Below, in pieces: positions 1 through 7,607 of a stretch of 15,448 nucleotides of DNA (position 1 is the stretch's first letter; every line of letters begins with the position of its first letter). A model generated the notes under the pieces. It was not told where the DNA came from. It searched no databases and saw only the letters and a list, made by a program, of their open reading frames with translations. The position numbers were made by a program, and so were the translations under genes. Source of the DNA: J013 sp038521775 (GTDB taxonomy: Bacteria; Pseudomonadota; Alphaproteobacteria; Rhodobacterales; Rhodobacteraceae); NCBI GenBank assembly GCA_038521775.1, contig JBCBKN010000058.1, positions 1-15,448 on the forward strand. Reading direction: 5' to 3'.

Positions 1-400
1 CGATTCAGCGCCACTTTCAACACGATCCCCAAAAAGGCCTCAGGGTGCGCGACCGAAACACCAAATCGACGAAGAAAACGACCTCGCACCGCAAGCCCTC
101 AAGCGACCGGAAATGCCACTGATTGGTGAGATAGCGAAACGGGCCGTCGATATAGCTCACATCGATGCGCTGCTCGTCGGGCCGCAACAGAACCCTGCTG
201 CCAAACCGCTCCCGAAACACCTTGAAGGAGATCACGAGTTCGGCATCCAGCACTTCGCGCGGGCCGTCAGGCCGGCGGGTGCGGATCCGCGCGGCCGAGC
301 ACCAGGGCAGGAATTCGGGGTATTTGTCGATGCCGGCGATCAGCTCGAACATCTCGTCCGAGGAATAGGGCATCACACGTTTTTCGGCATGGGTCGGCAT
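1..400 (-). CDS. COQ10/RatA-family START-domain protein, frameshifted and partial
   Basis: The product belongs to the COQ10/RatA group of START-like lipid-binding proteins. Homologues bind coenzyme Q and support respiration, and some are annotated as RatA toxins, so the annotation name is not evidence of toxicity. I place the start at the ATG at 400, giving MPTHAEKRV, because that matches the usual family N-terminus; an ATG at 481 would add an unrelated stretch. The core shows YPEFLPWC at residues 27-34, then the GFK/FRERF-like and DGPFRYL segments and a VFFVDLVFRSRTL strand. After RTL the frame reads into unrelated residues and stops at 17-19. Shifting by one base near 41 restores EAFLGIVLKVALN, which fits the family C-terminal helix and stays open to the window edge. 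The gene is therefore one base short here, through a real mutation or a sequence error. It diverges from hpt. The rest of the C-terminus is outside the window. Confidence 0.85.
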
Positions 401-525
401 CTGTGGTTCTGTTGGGCTGTTGCCCCCTGCGCCTGCGCAGTGCAAGGTCCCGATGCATGAGACCGCAGGGCTGGGGGTCATGTGGTCGGGGGCACCGTCC
501 AGTGCGGCGAGACAGTGAGCGGGGC
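401..525. promoter_or_regulatory. Divergent intergenic region between COQ10/RatA gene and hpt
   Basis: These 125 bases lie between two genes transcribed away from each other, so both promoters are expected here. I see no convincing -35/-10 pair on either strand. A short inverted repeat with 5-bp arms (CTGCG, four-base loop, CGCAG) lies at 428-441 and could be an operator or chance in GC-rich DNA. The region is assigned from gene orientation, not from a recognised promoter motif. Confidence 0.3.
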
Positions 526-1092
526 ATGGAGCGGGCAGGCTATCACATCGAAGAGCTGATCTCGGCCAAGTCGATCGCCGCGCGTGTGGAAAGCCTTGCG
601 CGGGAGATCGACGGCCATTTCAAAGGCACCGAGAAGCTGGTTCTGGTCGGTCTTCTGCGCGGCAGCTTCGTCTTTATCGCCGATCTGGTGCGCGAACTCT
701 CCTGCCCGGTCGAGGTCGATTTTCTCGAAGCCTCTTCCTATGGCAATGCCACCAGCTCCAGCCGCGAGGTCCGCATTCTCAAGGACCTGTCGGGCAAGAT
801 CGAGGGGCGCGACGTGCTCGTCGTCGAGGATATCGTGGACACCGGTCATACGCTTCACCATGTGCTCAAGATGCTGGCCGCGCGCAAGCCCATGCGACTA
901 GAAGTCTGCGCGCTTCTCGACAAACCGTCGCGGCGCGAGGTTGAGATGACAGCGCGGTTCATCGGTTTCTCCATCCCCGATGCGTTCGTGGTCGGCTATG
1001 GCATCGATTACGCCCAGGCCGACCGCAACCTGCCCTTTATCGGCGCGGTGCGTTTCGACCCGGCGCCCGACGCGCCGCAATCGGGACGTTGA
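526..1092 (+). CDS. hpt: Hypoxanthine phosphoribosyltransferase
   Basis: A 188-residue type I phosphoribosyltransferase, the normal length for bacterial Hpt. It should convert hypoxanthine (and usually guanine) plus PRPP to IMP or GMP in cytoplasmic purine salvage. The PRPP-binding loop is clear at residues 97-110 (VLVVEDIVDTGHTL) with its paired acidic residues. The GLLRGSFVF segment near residue 42 is the PPi-binding loop, and VGYGIDY near 156 with the following NLPFIG segment is the purine-binding C-terminus typical of the family. I chose the ATG at 526 because the protein from there matches family length; the frame is open further upstream to 403 but that extension is unlike Hpt. The gene leads into the retropepsin gene with 59 bases between stop and ATG, or a 4-base overlap if the next gene uses its upstream TTG, so the two may be co-transcribed. 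Confidence 0.95.
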   Translation: MERAGYHIEELISAKSIAARVESLAREIDGHFKGTEKLVLVGLLRGSFVFIADLVRELSCPVEVDFLEASSYGNATSSSREVRILKDLSGKIEGRDVLVVEDIVDTGHTLHHVLKMLAARKPMRLEVCALLDKPSRREVEMTARFIGFSIPDAFVVGYGIDYAQADRNLPFIGAVRFDPAPDAPQSGR

Positions 1093-1151
1093 AATCCCAG
1101 CTCGGGCCACAGATATCCTCCTCTCAGCCGCAGGACGAAACGGACCAGGCG

Positions 1152-1742
1152 ATGAACGATCTCAGTCCAGACGAACAGGCGCGCATTTTCTATCTGTCAT
1201 TCCTTGTCATCGCGTTGCTTGGCGGGGTGATCTATCAGTATCGGGGCCGGATCGGTGCGGCCGTGCAACATGCCGCGATCTGGGGCCTGCTGTTTTGCGG
1301 CCTGATCCTGGCCTATGGCTTTCGCGACCAGCTTGCCGTTCAGCTCAGTTTTGGCGAGCCTTTGGAAATCGACGGGCAGACAGTGCGGCTTGAGCGGGAA
1401 CGCGACGGGCATTTTCATGCGCTGATCGAGGTGAATGGCGTCGAGATTGCGTTTCTCGTCGATACCGGCGCGACCGAGATCGTCCTGTCGCCGCAGGATG
1501 CACGACGGGTCGGCATCGACCCCGACCGCCTCGCCTATACCCGCCAGTCGCAGACCGCCAACGGCATCGTTCGCGGCGCGCTGGTGGTGCTGGATGACAT
1601 GCGCCTGGGCCCGCTTTACGACCGCGACGTGCCAGCGGTGGTCAATGAGGTTGCGTTGCCGCATTCACTGCTCGGCATGCGCTATCTCGACCGGTTCAGC
1701 AGCCTGGTGATCGAGAACGGACAGCTCACAATCCGACGCTAA
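1152..1742 (+). CDS. Membrane-anchored retropepsin-like aspartic protease (TIGR02281-type)
   Basis: A 196-residue protein with two predicted membrane helices (about residues 12-30 and 42-57) followed by a single retropepsin-like domain. The active-site motif is FLVDTGA with the catalytic aspartate at residue 104, followed by a hydrophobic V-L-S strand as in clan AA proteases. GMRYLDRF near residue 175 is the usual G-M/L-x-x-L-x second psi-loop half-motif. As in retroviral proteases, activity should need a dimer. Caulobacter PerP, a periplasmic processing protease, is a characterised protein of this general class; no substrate can be named here. I prefer the ATG at 1152, which has a GGACCAGG-like sequence before it. 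An in-frame TTG at 1089 overlaps the hpt stop by four bases and would add 21 residues with no family resemblance. Confidence 0.88.
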   Translation: MNDLSPDEQARIFYLSFLVIALLGGVIYQYRGRIGAAVQHAAIWGLLFCGLILAYGFRDQLAVQLSFGEPLEIDGQTVRLERERDGHFHALIEVNGVEIAFLVDTGATEIVLSPQDARRVGIDPDRLAYTRQSQTANGIVRGALVVLDDMRLGPLYDRDVPAVVNEVALPHSLLGMRYLDRFSSLVIENGQLTIRR

Positions 1743-1776
1743 GGCTTAACGCATTGTCAGCGAATGCGGCTTAGCC
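1743..1776 (+). terminator. Imperfect hairpin after the retropepsin stop codon
   Basis: Directly after the TAA at 1740-1742, CGCATT (1750-1755) pairs with AATGCG (1763-1768) around a 7-base loop. Outside it GGCT (1743-1746) pairs with AGCC (1773-1776), and AA pairs with TT between, with small bulges. About 12 base pairs are possible in all. No T-run follows, so it may be a weak terminator or a 3'-end stabilising structure rather than a classical intrinsic terminator. Confidence 0.4.
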
Positions 1777-1824
1777 AGTATCGGGCGGCGCGGGCCGGCG
1801 CTGTCACCGATGCAGGAGTGCGCG

Positions 1825-3840
1825 ATGGATGGAAGCGTCCCCCCCCTCGATCTGGCGGACCGGCTGGCACGGGCCGGCGTCATCACGCATCTTTTGCATC
1901 TGGATCCGACCGAGCTGGCATCCGAAGCAAAGGACCTGCTTGAGCAAAGACTGCTCAGCGCGCTTTGCGAGCGTGTGACGGGCCATGTCTTCAGAATCGG
2001 GCATTTCGAGTATGGCTTCCAGCTCGATCCGGATGCCGCGGCTGCCTTTGGCGGGGTCGAGGCGCTTGCCACGCTTCTGGGCGAAGAGGTGTTCGGCGAG
2101 ATGGATCCCGACGCGGGCGCCTCAACCGGCTCCACGCTGTCCATTGCCGCCTGTCCGCCCATCGATCCGGCCGAGGCGCTTGACGATGTCGCGCTGATGC
2201 TGGTGCGCCGGATGGCTGAGGCCGCGGTCTATGCCGCCGGGCCCGCGGCGCATTCGGTGCTCGATGCGCAGTTTGCCGTGGGCGCCGCCGCCCTTGCCGC
2301 CGACGCGATTGCAACCGAGGTGGACCGCGTTGCCGATCGGGTGCGCGCCCTGATCCCGACGCCTGCCATGCTTGCGGCCGAGGATGCCGACAGCGCCGAA
2401 ACCCCGGCCTGGGCACAGGCGCTTGATGACAAGCTGAGTGCTGCGCTTGCCGCTCAAAACGCGCAAAGTTCGGCGGCTGGCGACGCATCCGCCAACGGCG
2501 CTGAAAGCCTGGCCTCTGTCGACCCGGCGGAGCTTGCGAATCTTGTGGCCCAGGATCTGGCGCAGAGTTTTGAGGCCCTGACCGAGAAGCTTGAGGCGGT
2601 GCGCTGCGAGTTTGCCGCGGGCGATCGCGCGACAGGGGCCGATGAGCTGGAGGCGAAGGCCGGCCATGCTGCGATCACACGGCAACTCGCCAGCCTGTCG
2701 GCCACGCTGGTCGATCAGACAGCGCTCCTGTCGAAAATCGCCGATCTCGTGACCCCGCGCGAACAGCTTGCCACCGAGCTTGGCCAGGCAGCGCTTGCCG
2801 GCCTTGTGCATCTGGTCGGCGATGCAGCCGGGGCCATCGGGCCGGGCCTCCAGGCAACGGGTGCCGAGCATGTGGCAGAGGGCGATCAGGGGCCGCCGCC
2901 CGATACCGAATATGTGGACGATGCGGGCGAAGCGCGCGAAGTCGCAAATGCACGCGAGGCCGAAAATGCAGGCGAAGTCGAGGATGCGGGCGAAGCCGAG
3001 GATGCGGGCGGCGCGCATGACATAGGCACCGATCCTGAAGAGATGCAGGCCAGTGCTGAGCCTGCTTCCGCTGAGTTGGCGCGCGACGAAACCGACGAGA
3101 TGGGATCGTCTGACGCACCGGCCTTGGCGCTTTCCGATGAGATGCCCGATGATGTGCCTGCCGACCAAGCCGACCTTGAGCTTGCGACGGTGCACGGCGC
3201 GTTTGAGCCGGAGGGCGATGATGCCGCGCTGAACCATCCGGAAGCTGAGGGCCTCGAAGACGAAACTGGCTCTCTGGAAGTAGCGGGTGAGGGTGAGGCC
3301 GAGGGTGACGTCGAGACCGTTACGGCTGCAACCGACACCACCGTTGTGTCCGTCTCCGTCGAAGGCCCCCCGGACGCAACCGTCAGCGTTCATTGCGACA
3401 AAGAGATCCTTACTGAAGAGATGGCGGAGGACGCTGTTGAGGAACTCGAGAGCGCTGTCGAGGACGCGATCGCGAGCCACCCGGACGCGGCAGAATTGGA
3501 CATGTCGCCAACGGACACGGCCACGGATACGGGCCTGGATGAGATGCAGCAGGACGAGACAATTGACGCGGCGGGCGAACTCGAAACAGTACAAGACGAG
3601 GATGGGGATCAGCTCGGTTCGGAACCGTCCGTCGGCCCGTCAGCGCCGCTTGCGCCTGCCATGGCCGGCGACCCGGAGCCCGAGGCCGCTGCCCCATCGC
3701 CTCAACCGGCCTTTCGCACCGAGTTGCTGGACGCGCTGTCGGCCATTCGAACCCAGCTCGACGCGCTTGTGACCCTGGCGGCCGCCGGCGACACGGCGTT
3801 CTTGGATCGCCCGGACAGCGAGCGCAGCGACCGACTCTGA
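1825..3840 (+). CDS. Large acidic, low-complexity protein of unknown function
   Basis: I do not recognise this 671-residue protein. Residues 1-175 look folded and helical, with HVFRIGHFEYGFQLD near 54-68 and a long alanine-rich helical stretch near 115-177. Helical segments follow around 195-215 and 235-310. About 350-625 is strongly acidic, rich in Ala, Glu, Asp, Pro and Thr, and should be disordered; it includes a run of about four hexapeptide repeats (residues about 375-398). A final amphipathic helix of the form FRTELLDALSAIRTQLDALV ends the chain, recalling the helix near 283-309. No signal peptide or membrane helix is seen, so it is probably cytoplasmic. The ATG at 1825 is chosen because AGGAG at 1814-1818 sits six bases before it; another ATG at 1810 lacks this. 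Overall layout resembles a scaffold with an acidic linker, which is only a structural analogy. A long open frame opposite it is a GC-driven shadow. Confidence 0.8.
   Translation: MDGSVPPLDLADRLARAGVITHLLHLDPTELASEAKDLLEQRLLSALCERVTGHVFRIGHFEYGFQLDPDAAAAFGGVEALATLLGEEVFGEMDPDAGASTGSTLSIAACPPIDPAEALDDVALMLVRRMAEAAVYAAGPAAHSVLDAQFAVGAAALAADAIATEVDRVADRVRALIPTPAMLAAEDADSAETPAWAQALDDKLSAALAAQNAQSSAAGDASANGAESLASVDPAELANLVAQDLAQSFEALTEKLEAVRCEFAAGDRATGADELEAKAGHAAITRQLASLSATLVDQTALLSKIADLVTPREQLATELGQAALAGLVHLVGDAAGAIGPGLQATGAEHVAEGDQGPPPDTEYVDDAGEAREVANAREAENAGEVEDAGEAEDAGGAHDIGTDPEEMQASAEPASAELARDETDEMGSSDAPALALSDEMPDDVPADQADLELATVHGAFEPEGDDAALNHPEAEGLEDETGSLEVAGEGEAEGDVETVTAATDTTVVSVSVEGPPDATVSVHCDKEILTEEMAEDAVEELESAVEDAIASHPDAAELDMSPTDTATDTGLDEMQQDETIDAAGELETVQDEDGDQLGSEPSVGPSAPLAPAMAGDPEPEAAAPSPQPAFRTELLDALSAIRTQLDALVTLAAAGDTAFLDRPDSERSDRL
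2947..3018 (+). repeat. 18-nt tandem repeat encoding an acidic hexapeptide
   Basis: Four consecutive 18-base units (2947-2964, 2965-2982, 2983-3000, 3001-3018) follow the pattern [A/G]AT-GC[A/G]-[C/G]GC-GAR-G[C/T]C-GAR, encoding N/D-A-R/G-E-A/V-E; the last unit is degenerate. A related partial unit begins at 2920. The repeat lies inside the disordered part of the acidic protein and keeps its frame, so copy number could vary without breaking the gene. Confidence 0.7.
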
Positions 3841-3962
3841 AACCCATGCCACCCCTCCTGCCCGCTTAGCGGCCTCCGCGCCAGCACGGCCGGTTGGTCT
3901 GCCCCGGCGATCTCTGCTAGGCCTTGTCGGCAGTGTGAACACGAACACGGGCAGATCGGGCA

Positions 3963-5618
3963 ATGGCGCGCAGCATCAAGAACATTCTCTTCATTATGTT
4001 CGACCAGCTGCGCTTTGACTATCTGAGCTGTGCGGGGCATCCTTGGCTGCACACGCCGCATATCGATGCGCTGGCACAAAAAGGCGTGCGGTTTCGCCAG
4101 GCATTCGTCCAGTCGCCCGTCTGCGGCGCCTCGCGGATGAGCACCTATACCGGGCGCTATCTGCGCAGCCATGGGGCGGTCTGGAACAATGTGCCGCTCA
4201 AGGTCGGCGAGCTGACCTTGGGCGATCATCTGCGCCCGCTGGGCATGCGCACGGTGCTTGTCGGAAAGACGCATATGCGGACCGACCGCGACGGCATGGC
4301 GCGGCTGGGTCTTGCGCCCGACAGCGTGATCGGCGCGCGCGTGGCCGAATGCGGCTTCGATGTGTTTGAGCGCGATGACGGGTTGCGCGCCGAGGGGCCC
4401 GACGGGCTCTACGACCCGGGTAGCGCGAAGACCTACAACGAATATCTGCGCGCGCAGGGCTATGACAGCCCCAATCCGTGGCATGATTTTGCGAATTCCG
4501 GGCGCAATGATGACGGGTCCATGGCCTCGGGCTGGTTCCTGCGCCACGCCTCGAAACCCGCAGCCATCGCCGAGGAGCACAGCGAGACGCCCTATCTGAC
4601 CGGCCGGGCCATGGCGTTCATCGAGGGCGCGGGGGACGCGCCATGGCTCCTGCATCTGAGCTACATCAAGCCGCACTGGCCCTATATCGTCCCCGCGCCG
4701 TATCACGACATGTACGGCCCCAATCAGGTGCTGCCGGCCATGCGGTCGGAGGCCGAGCGCGAGGCGGCTCATCCGGTGTTCAGGGCCTTTATGGACGGGC
4801 CGATCGGGCAGGCCTTCTCGCGCGAGGATGTGCGCCGCAGCGTGATCCCGGCCTATATGGGCCTGGTCAAGCAATGCGACGACCAGATGGGGCGCCTCTT
4901 CGGCTGGCTGGAGGAAACCGGCCGCATGCGCGACACGATGATCGTGCTGTGCTCGGACCATGGCGATTATTTGGGCGATCACTGGCTGGGCGAGAAGGAT
5001 CTGTTCCACGATCCCTCGGTGAAAATGCCGCTCATCATCTATGACCCGTCCGAGGCTGCCGATGCATCGCGGGGCAGCGTCAGCGATGCGCTGGTCGAAT
5101 CGATCGATCTCGCGCCGACCTTTGTTGAGGCGGCCGGCGGCACGCCCCCCGCGCATATCCTGGAGGGAAGGTCGCTCCTGCCGATCCTGCACGGCCAGAC
5201 CCCGTCCGAATGGCGCAGCTTTGCAATCAGCGAATATGACTATGCGATGCATGGCGCGGCCCAGGCGCTCGACATGCCGCCCGATCGTTGCAAGCTGACC
5301 ATGCTGGCCGATGCGCGGTGGAAATTCGTGCATGCTGAGGGGTTCCGCCCGATGCTTTTCGATCTGGAAGCCGATCCGGGCGAGCTCACCGATCTGGGCG
5401 CCGATCCGGGCCACGCGGCGATCATCGAGATGATGTATGGGCGCCTGCATGAATGGGCCCGGCTGCCACGCCAGCGCACCACGATGTCCGACGAGGCGAT
5501 CCTGGCACGGCGGGGCAAGTCGCGGCGCACCGGCATCGTGCTGGGCGCCTATGACGAGGCCGATATCGACCCCGAACAGGCGCAGATCTACAGCCGCACG
5601 CCACCTTATGACGGCTGA
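3963..5618 (+). CDS. Sulfatase / phosphonate monoester hydrolase-type formylglycine enzyme
   Basis: A 551-residue alkaline-phosphatase-superfamily hydrolase expected to cleave sulfate or phosphonate/phosphate esters. The metal-binding FDQ lies at residues 13-15. The catalytic cysteine, to be oxidised to formylglycine, is C54 in CGASR, a C-x-A-S-R form of the usual C-x-P-S-R signature, followed by a TGRYLRSH segment. K102 and H104 (GKTHM), H231, the YIKPHWPY segment near 234-241, and the metal ligands D332/H333 in SDHGDYLGDH, with K345 after, match sulfatase active-site positions. The C-terminal LFDLEADPGELTDL is the usual family closing motif. The N-terminal pattern and overall length resemble rhizobial/Burkholderia phosphonate monoester hydrolases. 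There is no signal peptide, so it should act in the cytoplasm and needs a formylglycine-generating enzyme, which is not in this window. The substrate cannot be assigned. The stop lies 10 bp from the convergent amidase stop. Confidence 0.9.
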   Translation: MARSIKNILFIMFDQLRFDYLSCAGHPWLHTPHIDALAQKGVRFRQAFVQSPVCGASRMSTYTGRYLRSHGAVWNNVPLKVGELTLGDHLRPLGMRTVLVGKTHMRTDRDGMARLGLAPDSVIGARVAECGFDVFERDDGLRAEGPDGLYDPGSAKTYNEYLRAQGYDSPNPWHDFANSGRNDDGSMASGWFLRHASKPAAIAEEHSETPYLTGRAMAFIEGAGDAPWLLHLSYIKPHWPYIVPAPYHDMYGPNQVLPAMRSEAEREAAHPVFRAFMDGPIGQAFSREDVRRSVIPAYMGLVKQCDDQMGRLFGWLEETGRMRDTMIVLCSDHGDYLGDHWLGEKDLFHDPSVKMPLIIYDPSEAADASRGSVSDALVESIDLAPTFVEAAGGTPPAHILEGRSLLPILHGQTPSEWRSFAISEYDYAMHGAAQALDMPPDRCKLTMLADARWKFVHAEGFRPMLFDLEADPGELTDLGADPGHAAIIEMMYGRLHEWARLPRQRTTMSDEAILARRGKSRRTGIVLGAYDEADIDPEQAQIYSRTPPYDG

Positions 5619-5628
5619 AACGCGGGCC

Positions 5629-7113
5629 CTATGATTGCTGAAACGCCGGCGCTGTTCGGTTGAAGCCGCCCGGGCCCGCCTCGGCTTCCAGAACCCCGCC
5701 CAAACCCAGCAGCAGATCCTCGCGCCCAAACCCCGCGGCAAGCTGAAGCCCGATGGGCAGACCGGAGCGGGTCGCGCCGAGCGGCAGGGCAAGGCCCGGA
5801 AGCCCCGCAAGGTTCAGGATCGGCGTGTAGGGGATGGCGCGGTACATCCGCGCTGCATAATCCGACCAGTCACCCCGATAGGGGAGCGCACCGACCGGCC
5901 AAGCCGGCACTGGCGTAACGGGCGACAAAAGGATGTCGAAGGTTTCAAAAAATGCGGAAAACCGGGCGCAAAGCGCGTCGCGCCGCCACATCAGCGCGAT
6001 GAACTCCGCCGCGCTCAGCCCGCGCGCCGCGTCGATGCAGGCGGCTGTCGCCGGCTCGATCATGTCGCCAGGGCCGCCAAGACCGCCAGGGCCAACTGAC
6101 GAATGCGGTACACCGGCCTCTGCGGCAATCTCGGCGGCCAGATTGACGCCGACGATCTTCCAAAAGACCTCGCAGACCTCGTCATGGTCGATTGTCGGAT
6201 CGGTCGCCACGATGTCATGGCCGAGGTCGGAGAGGCGCTGCGCCGTTGCATGCAGCAGGGCCGCGGTTTCGGGATCGGTGTCGCACAGGCCGCGTCCAAA
6301 CTCCGACACCGCAATCCGCAACGCGCGTTTGGGCATTCGGCCGACGCTTTGAAGAAAGGTAAGATGCGCGTTTTCTGGGCTCGAGGGGGCGGCCGGCTCC
6401 CAGCCCTTGGCAATATCGAGAAACGCCGCGCAGTCGCGCATCGAACGGGTCAGCACATGCGCACCGGCAAGGCCGGACCAGCCCTCGCCGACCATCGGGC
6501 CCGAGGGCATGCGCCCGCGCGTGGGTTTGAGCCCGACCAGCCCGCAGAGCGCGGCCGGGATGCGGATCGACCCGCCGCCATCGCTGCCCTGGGCGGCCGG
6601 CAGCACGCCGGAGGCAACCAGCGCGGCCGCCCCGCCCGACGATCCGCCCGCGGTCCGCGCCAGATCCCACGGGTTGCGCGTGAGCCCATGCAGATCGCTG
6701 AAGGTTTCGCAGTGAATGCCAAACTCGGGCGACGCGCTGCGCCCGAAAATCACGAGGCCCGCATCAAGGTAGCGCTGCACAAGCGTGCTTGTCACCCGAT
6801 CCTCGGCGTTTCGCAGCAGGCGGCTGCCGCAGGTTGTCACCGTGCCCGCAAGTGCAGCGCCCAGATCCTTCAGCGCAAAGGGCACGCCGGCCAGAACCGA
6901 GCGCGCGCGCCCCTCAGCACGGCTGAGATCTCGCGCCTGGGCCCGGGCGCGGTCGCGAAAATCGACCGTCAGCGCGTTGAGCGCGGGCTGCGCCGCATCG
7001 GCAAGCGAAAGGGCTGTTTCCAAAAGCTCGCCCGGGGTCGTGTCGCCGCGCTGCACCGCCTGCGCAAGCCCCATCGCGTCATGCGCGACATACTCGCGCG
7101 TGCTCATCGCCAT
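5629..7113 (-). CDS. Amidase-signature family hydrolase (first amidase)
   Basis: A 494-residue amidase-signature enzyme, which hydrolyses a carboxamide to an acid and ammonia; the substrate is unknown. The Ser-cisSer-Lys triad is complete: K82 in FALKD, cis-S158 in GGSSGG and nucleophile S182 in GSDGGGSIRIP, with the 24-residue spacing between the two serines seen in this family. The usual GRSASPEFG segment (residues 124-132) precedes the serine motif. No GatB or GatC gene is adjacent, so this is unlikely to be the transamidosome GatA. I chose the ATG at 7113, whose ATGA overlaps the stop of the upstream metallopeptidase gene by one codon step (translational coupling); ATG 7107 and TTG 7125 are alternatives. 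No signal peptide is seen. The gene converges on the sulfatase. Confidence 0.92.
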   Translation of the reverse strand: MAMSTREYVAHDAMGLAQAVQRGDTTPGELLETALSLADAAQPALNALTVDFRDRARAQARDLSRAEGRARSVLAGVPFALKDLGAALAGTVTTCGSRLLRNAEDRVTSTLVQRYLDAGLVIFGRSASPEFGIHCETFSDLHGLTRNPWDLARTAGGSSGGAAALVASGVLPAAQGSDGGGSIRIPAALCGLVGLKPTRGRMPSGPMVGEGWSGLAGAHVLTRSMRDCAAFLDIAKGWEPAAPSSPENAHLTFLQSVGRMPKRALRIAVSEFGRGLCDTDPETAALLHATAQRLSDLGHDIVATDPTIDHDEVCEVFWKIVGVNLAAEIAAEAGVPHSSVGPGGLGGPGDMIEPATAACIDAARGLSAAEFIALMWRRDALCARFSAFFETFDILLSPVTPVPAWPVGALPYRGDWSDYAARMYRAIPYTPILNLAGLPGLALPLGATRSGLPIGLQLAAGFGREDLLLGLGGVLEAEAGPGGFNRTAPAFQQS

Positions 7114-7559
7114 CAGAGCGTCCAATCATCGACGGCGCGAATGTCGTCATCCGACCAGCCCAGATGATGCGCGATCTCGTGCACGAGCACATGCGCGACC
7201 AGCTCGGTCAGATCCACATCGCCCCGCAGCACCCATTCAAAGAGGATCGCGCGGCGGAAAAGCCAGACGGTGTCGGGCGCAAGCGGCTGATCGGCAACCG
7301 AGCGCTCGGTCAGCGCGATCCCTTCATAAAGCCCGGTCAACTCCAGCGGGTCATCGATCTCAAGATCTTGGAGCTGGGCCGTGTCGGCCATCTCGACCAC
7401 CCGGATGACGAGCCCCGCGCAGGCATCGCGGAACCGGCCCGGCAGGGCCGCAAAGGCGGCATGCGCCATGGTGTCGATCTCGCCCAAACTCGGGGCCTCG
7501 CCGTCCCAGCGCCGCTCAACAGCTTTTCGCTCGCCCTGCCCGCGCATCCGATAACCCAT
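7113..7559 (-). CDS. Minizincin-type metallopeptidase family protein
   Basis: A 148-residue protein of the small zincin-like family (PF06262 type). The zinc motif HEIAHH spans residues 127-132 (H127, E128, H131), followed by LGWSDDDI with acidic residues where the family carries its third ligand. The middle contains EDD-like acidic and GLYEG/L-F-R segments typical of the group. Members are small cytoplasmic putative Zn proteases whose substrates are not established. The ATG at 7559 is preceded by GGGGCAGAG, a usable ribosome-binding site; ATG 7547 is a near alternative. It overlaps the following amidase start as ATGA, so the two genes are probably one transcript. It diverges from gltX across 48 bases. 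Annotation rests on the HExxH context and length, and the biological role is unknown. Confidence 0.85.
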   Translation of the reverse strand: MGYRMRGQGERKAVERRWDGEAPSLGEIDTMAHAAFAALPGRFRDACAGLVIRVVEMADTAQLQDLEIDDPLELTGLYEGIALTERSVADQPLAPDTVWLFRRAILFEWVLRGDVDLTELVAHVLVHEIAHHLGWSDDDIRAVDDWTL

Positions 7560-7607
7560 CTCTGCCCCGGGAAAGCCTAGCGTGGCGCTGCGGCAAGCGC
7601 TATCAAC
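7560..7607. promoter_or_regulatory. 48-bp divergent region between metallopeptidase and gltX
   Basis: Both promoters should lie in or near this short gap, and must overlap coding sequence or each other. No clear -35/-10 pair is visible. A 5-bp-arm inverted repeat, GCGCT (7585-7589) and AGCGC (7596-7600) with a six-base spacer, sits just upstream of gltX and could be an operator or a hairpin in the leader. The gltX ATG lacks a strong Shine-Dalgarno sequence. Assignment is mainly from orientation. Confidence 0.3.

Noticed and set aside
17..400. A RatA toxin-antitoxin module
   Set aside because: There is no partner antitoxin gene beside it, and family similarity fits COQ10-type lipid binding; the toxin label comes from a single lineage's naming.
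2122..3594. A 490-codon minus-strand frame within the acidic gene
   Set aside because: Composition mirrors the repetitive acidic codons on the plus strand, with no family signature or ribosome-binding site that I can see.
3841..3962. A promoter before the sulfatase (TTGGTC with TGCTAG)
   Set aside because: The 15-base spacing and poor match to consensus make it no better than chance in this DNA.
5614..5646. A 10-bp direct repeat (GCTGAAACGC at 5614-5623 and 5637-5646) spanning the convergent stops
   Set aside because: Too short and isolated to suggest a site or insertion scar; likely chance in the two coding ends.
3702..5810. A 702-codon open frame on the minus strand across the sulfatase gene
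   Set aside because: It lies opposite a well-supported sulfatase with intact motifs, shows no recognisable domain, and is Arg/His/Ala-rich as expected of a GC-driven antisense frame.
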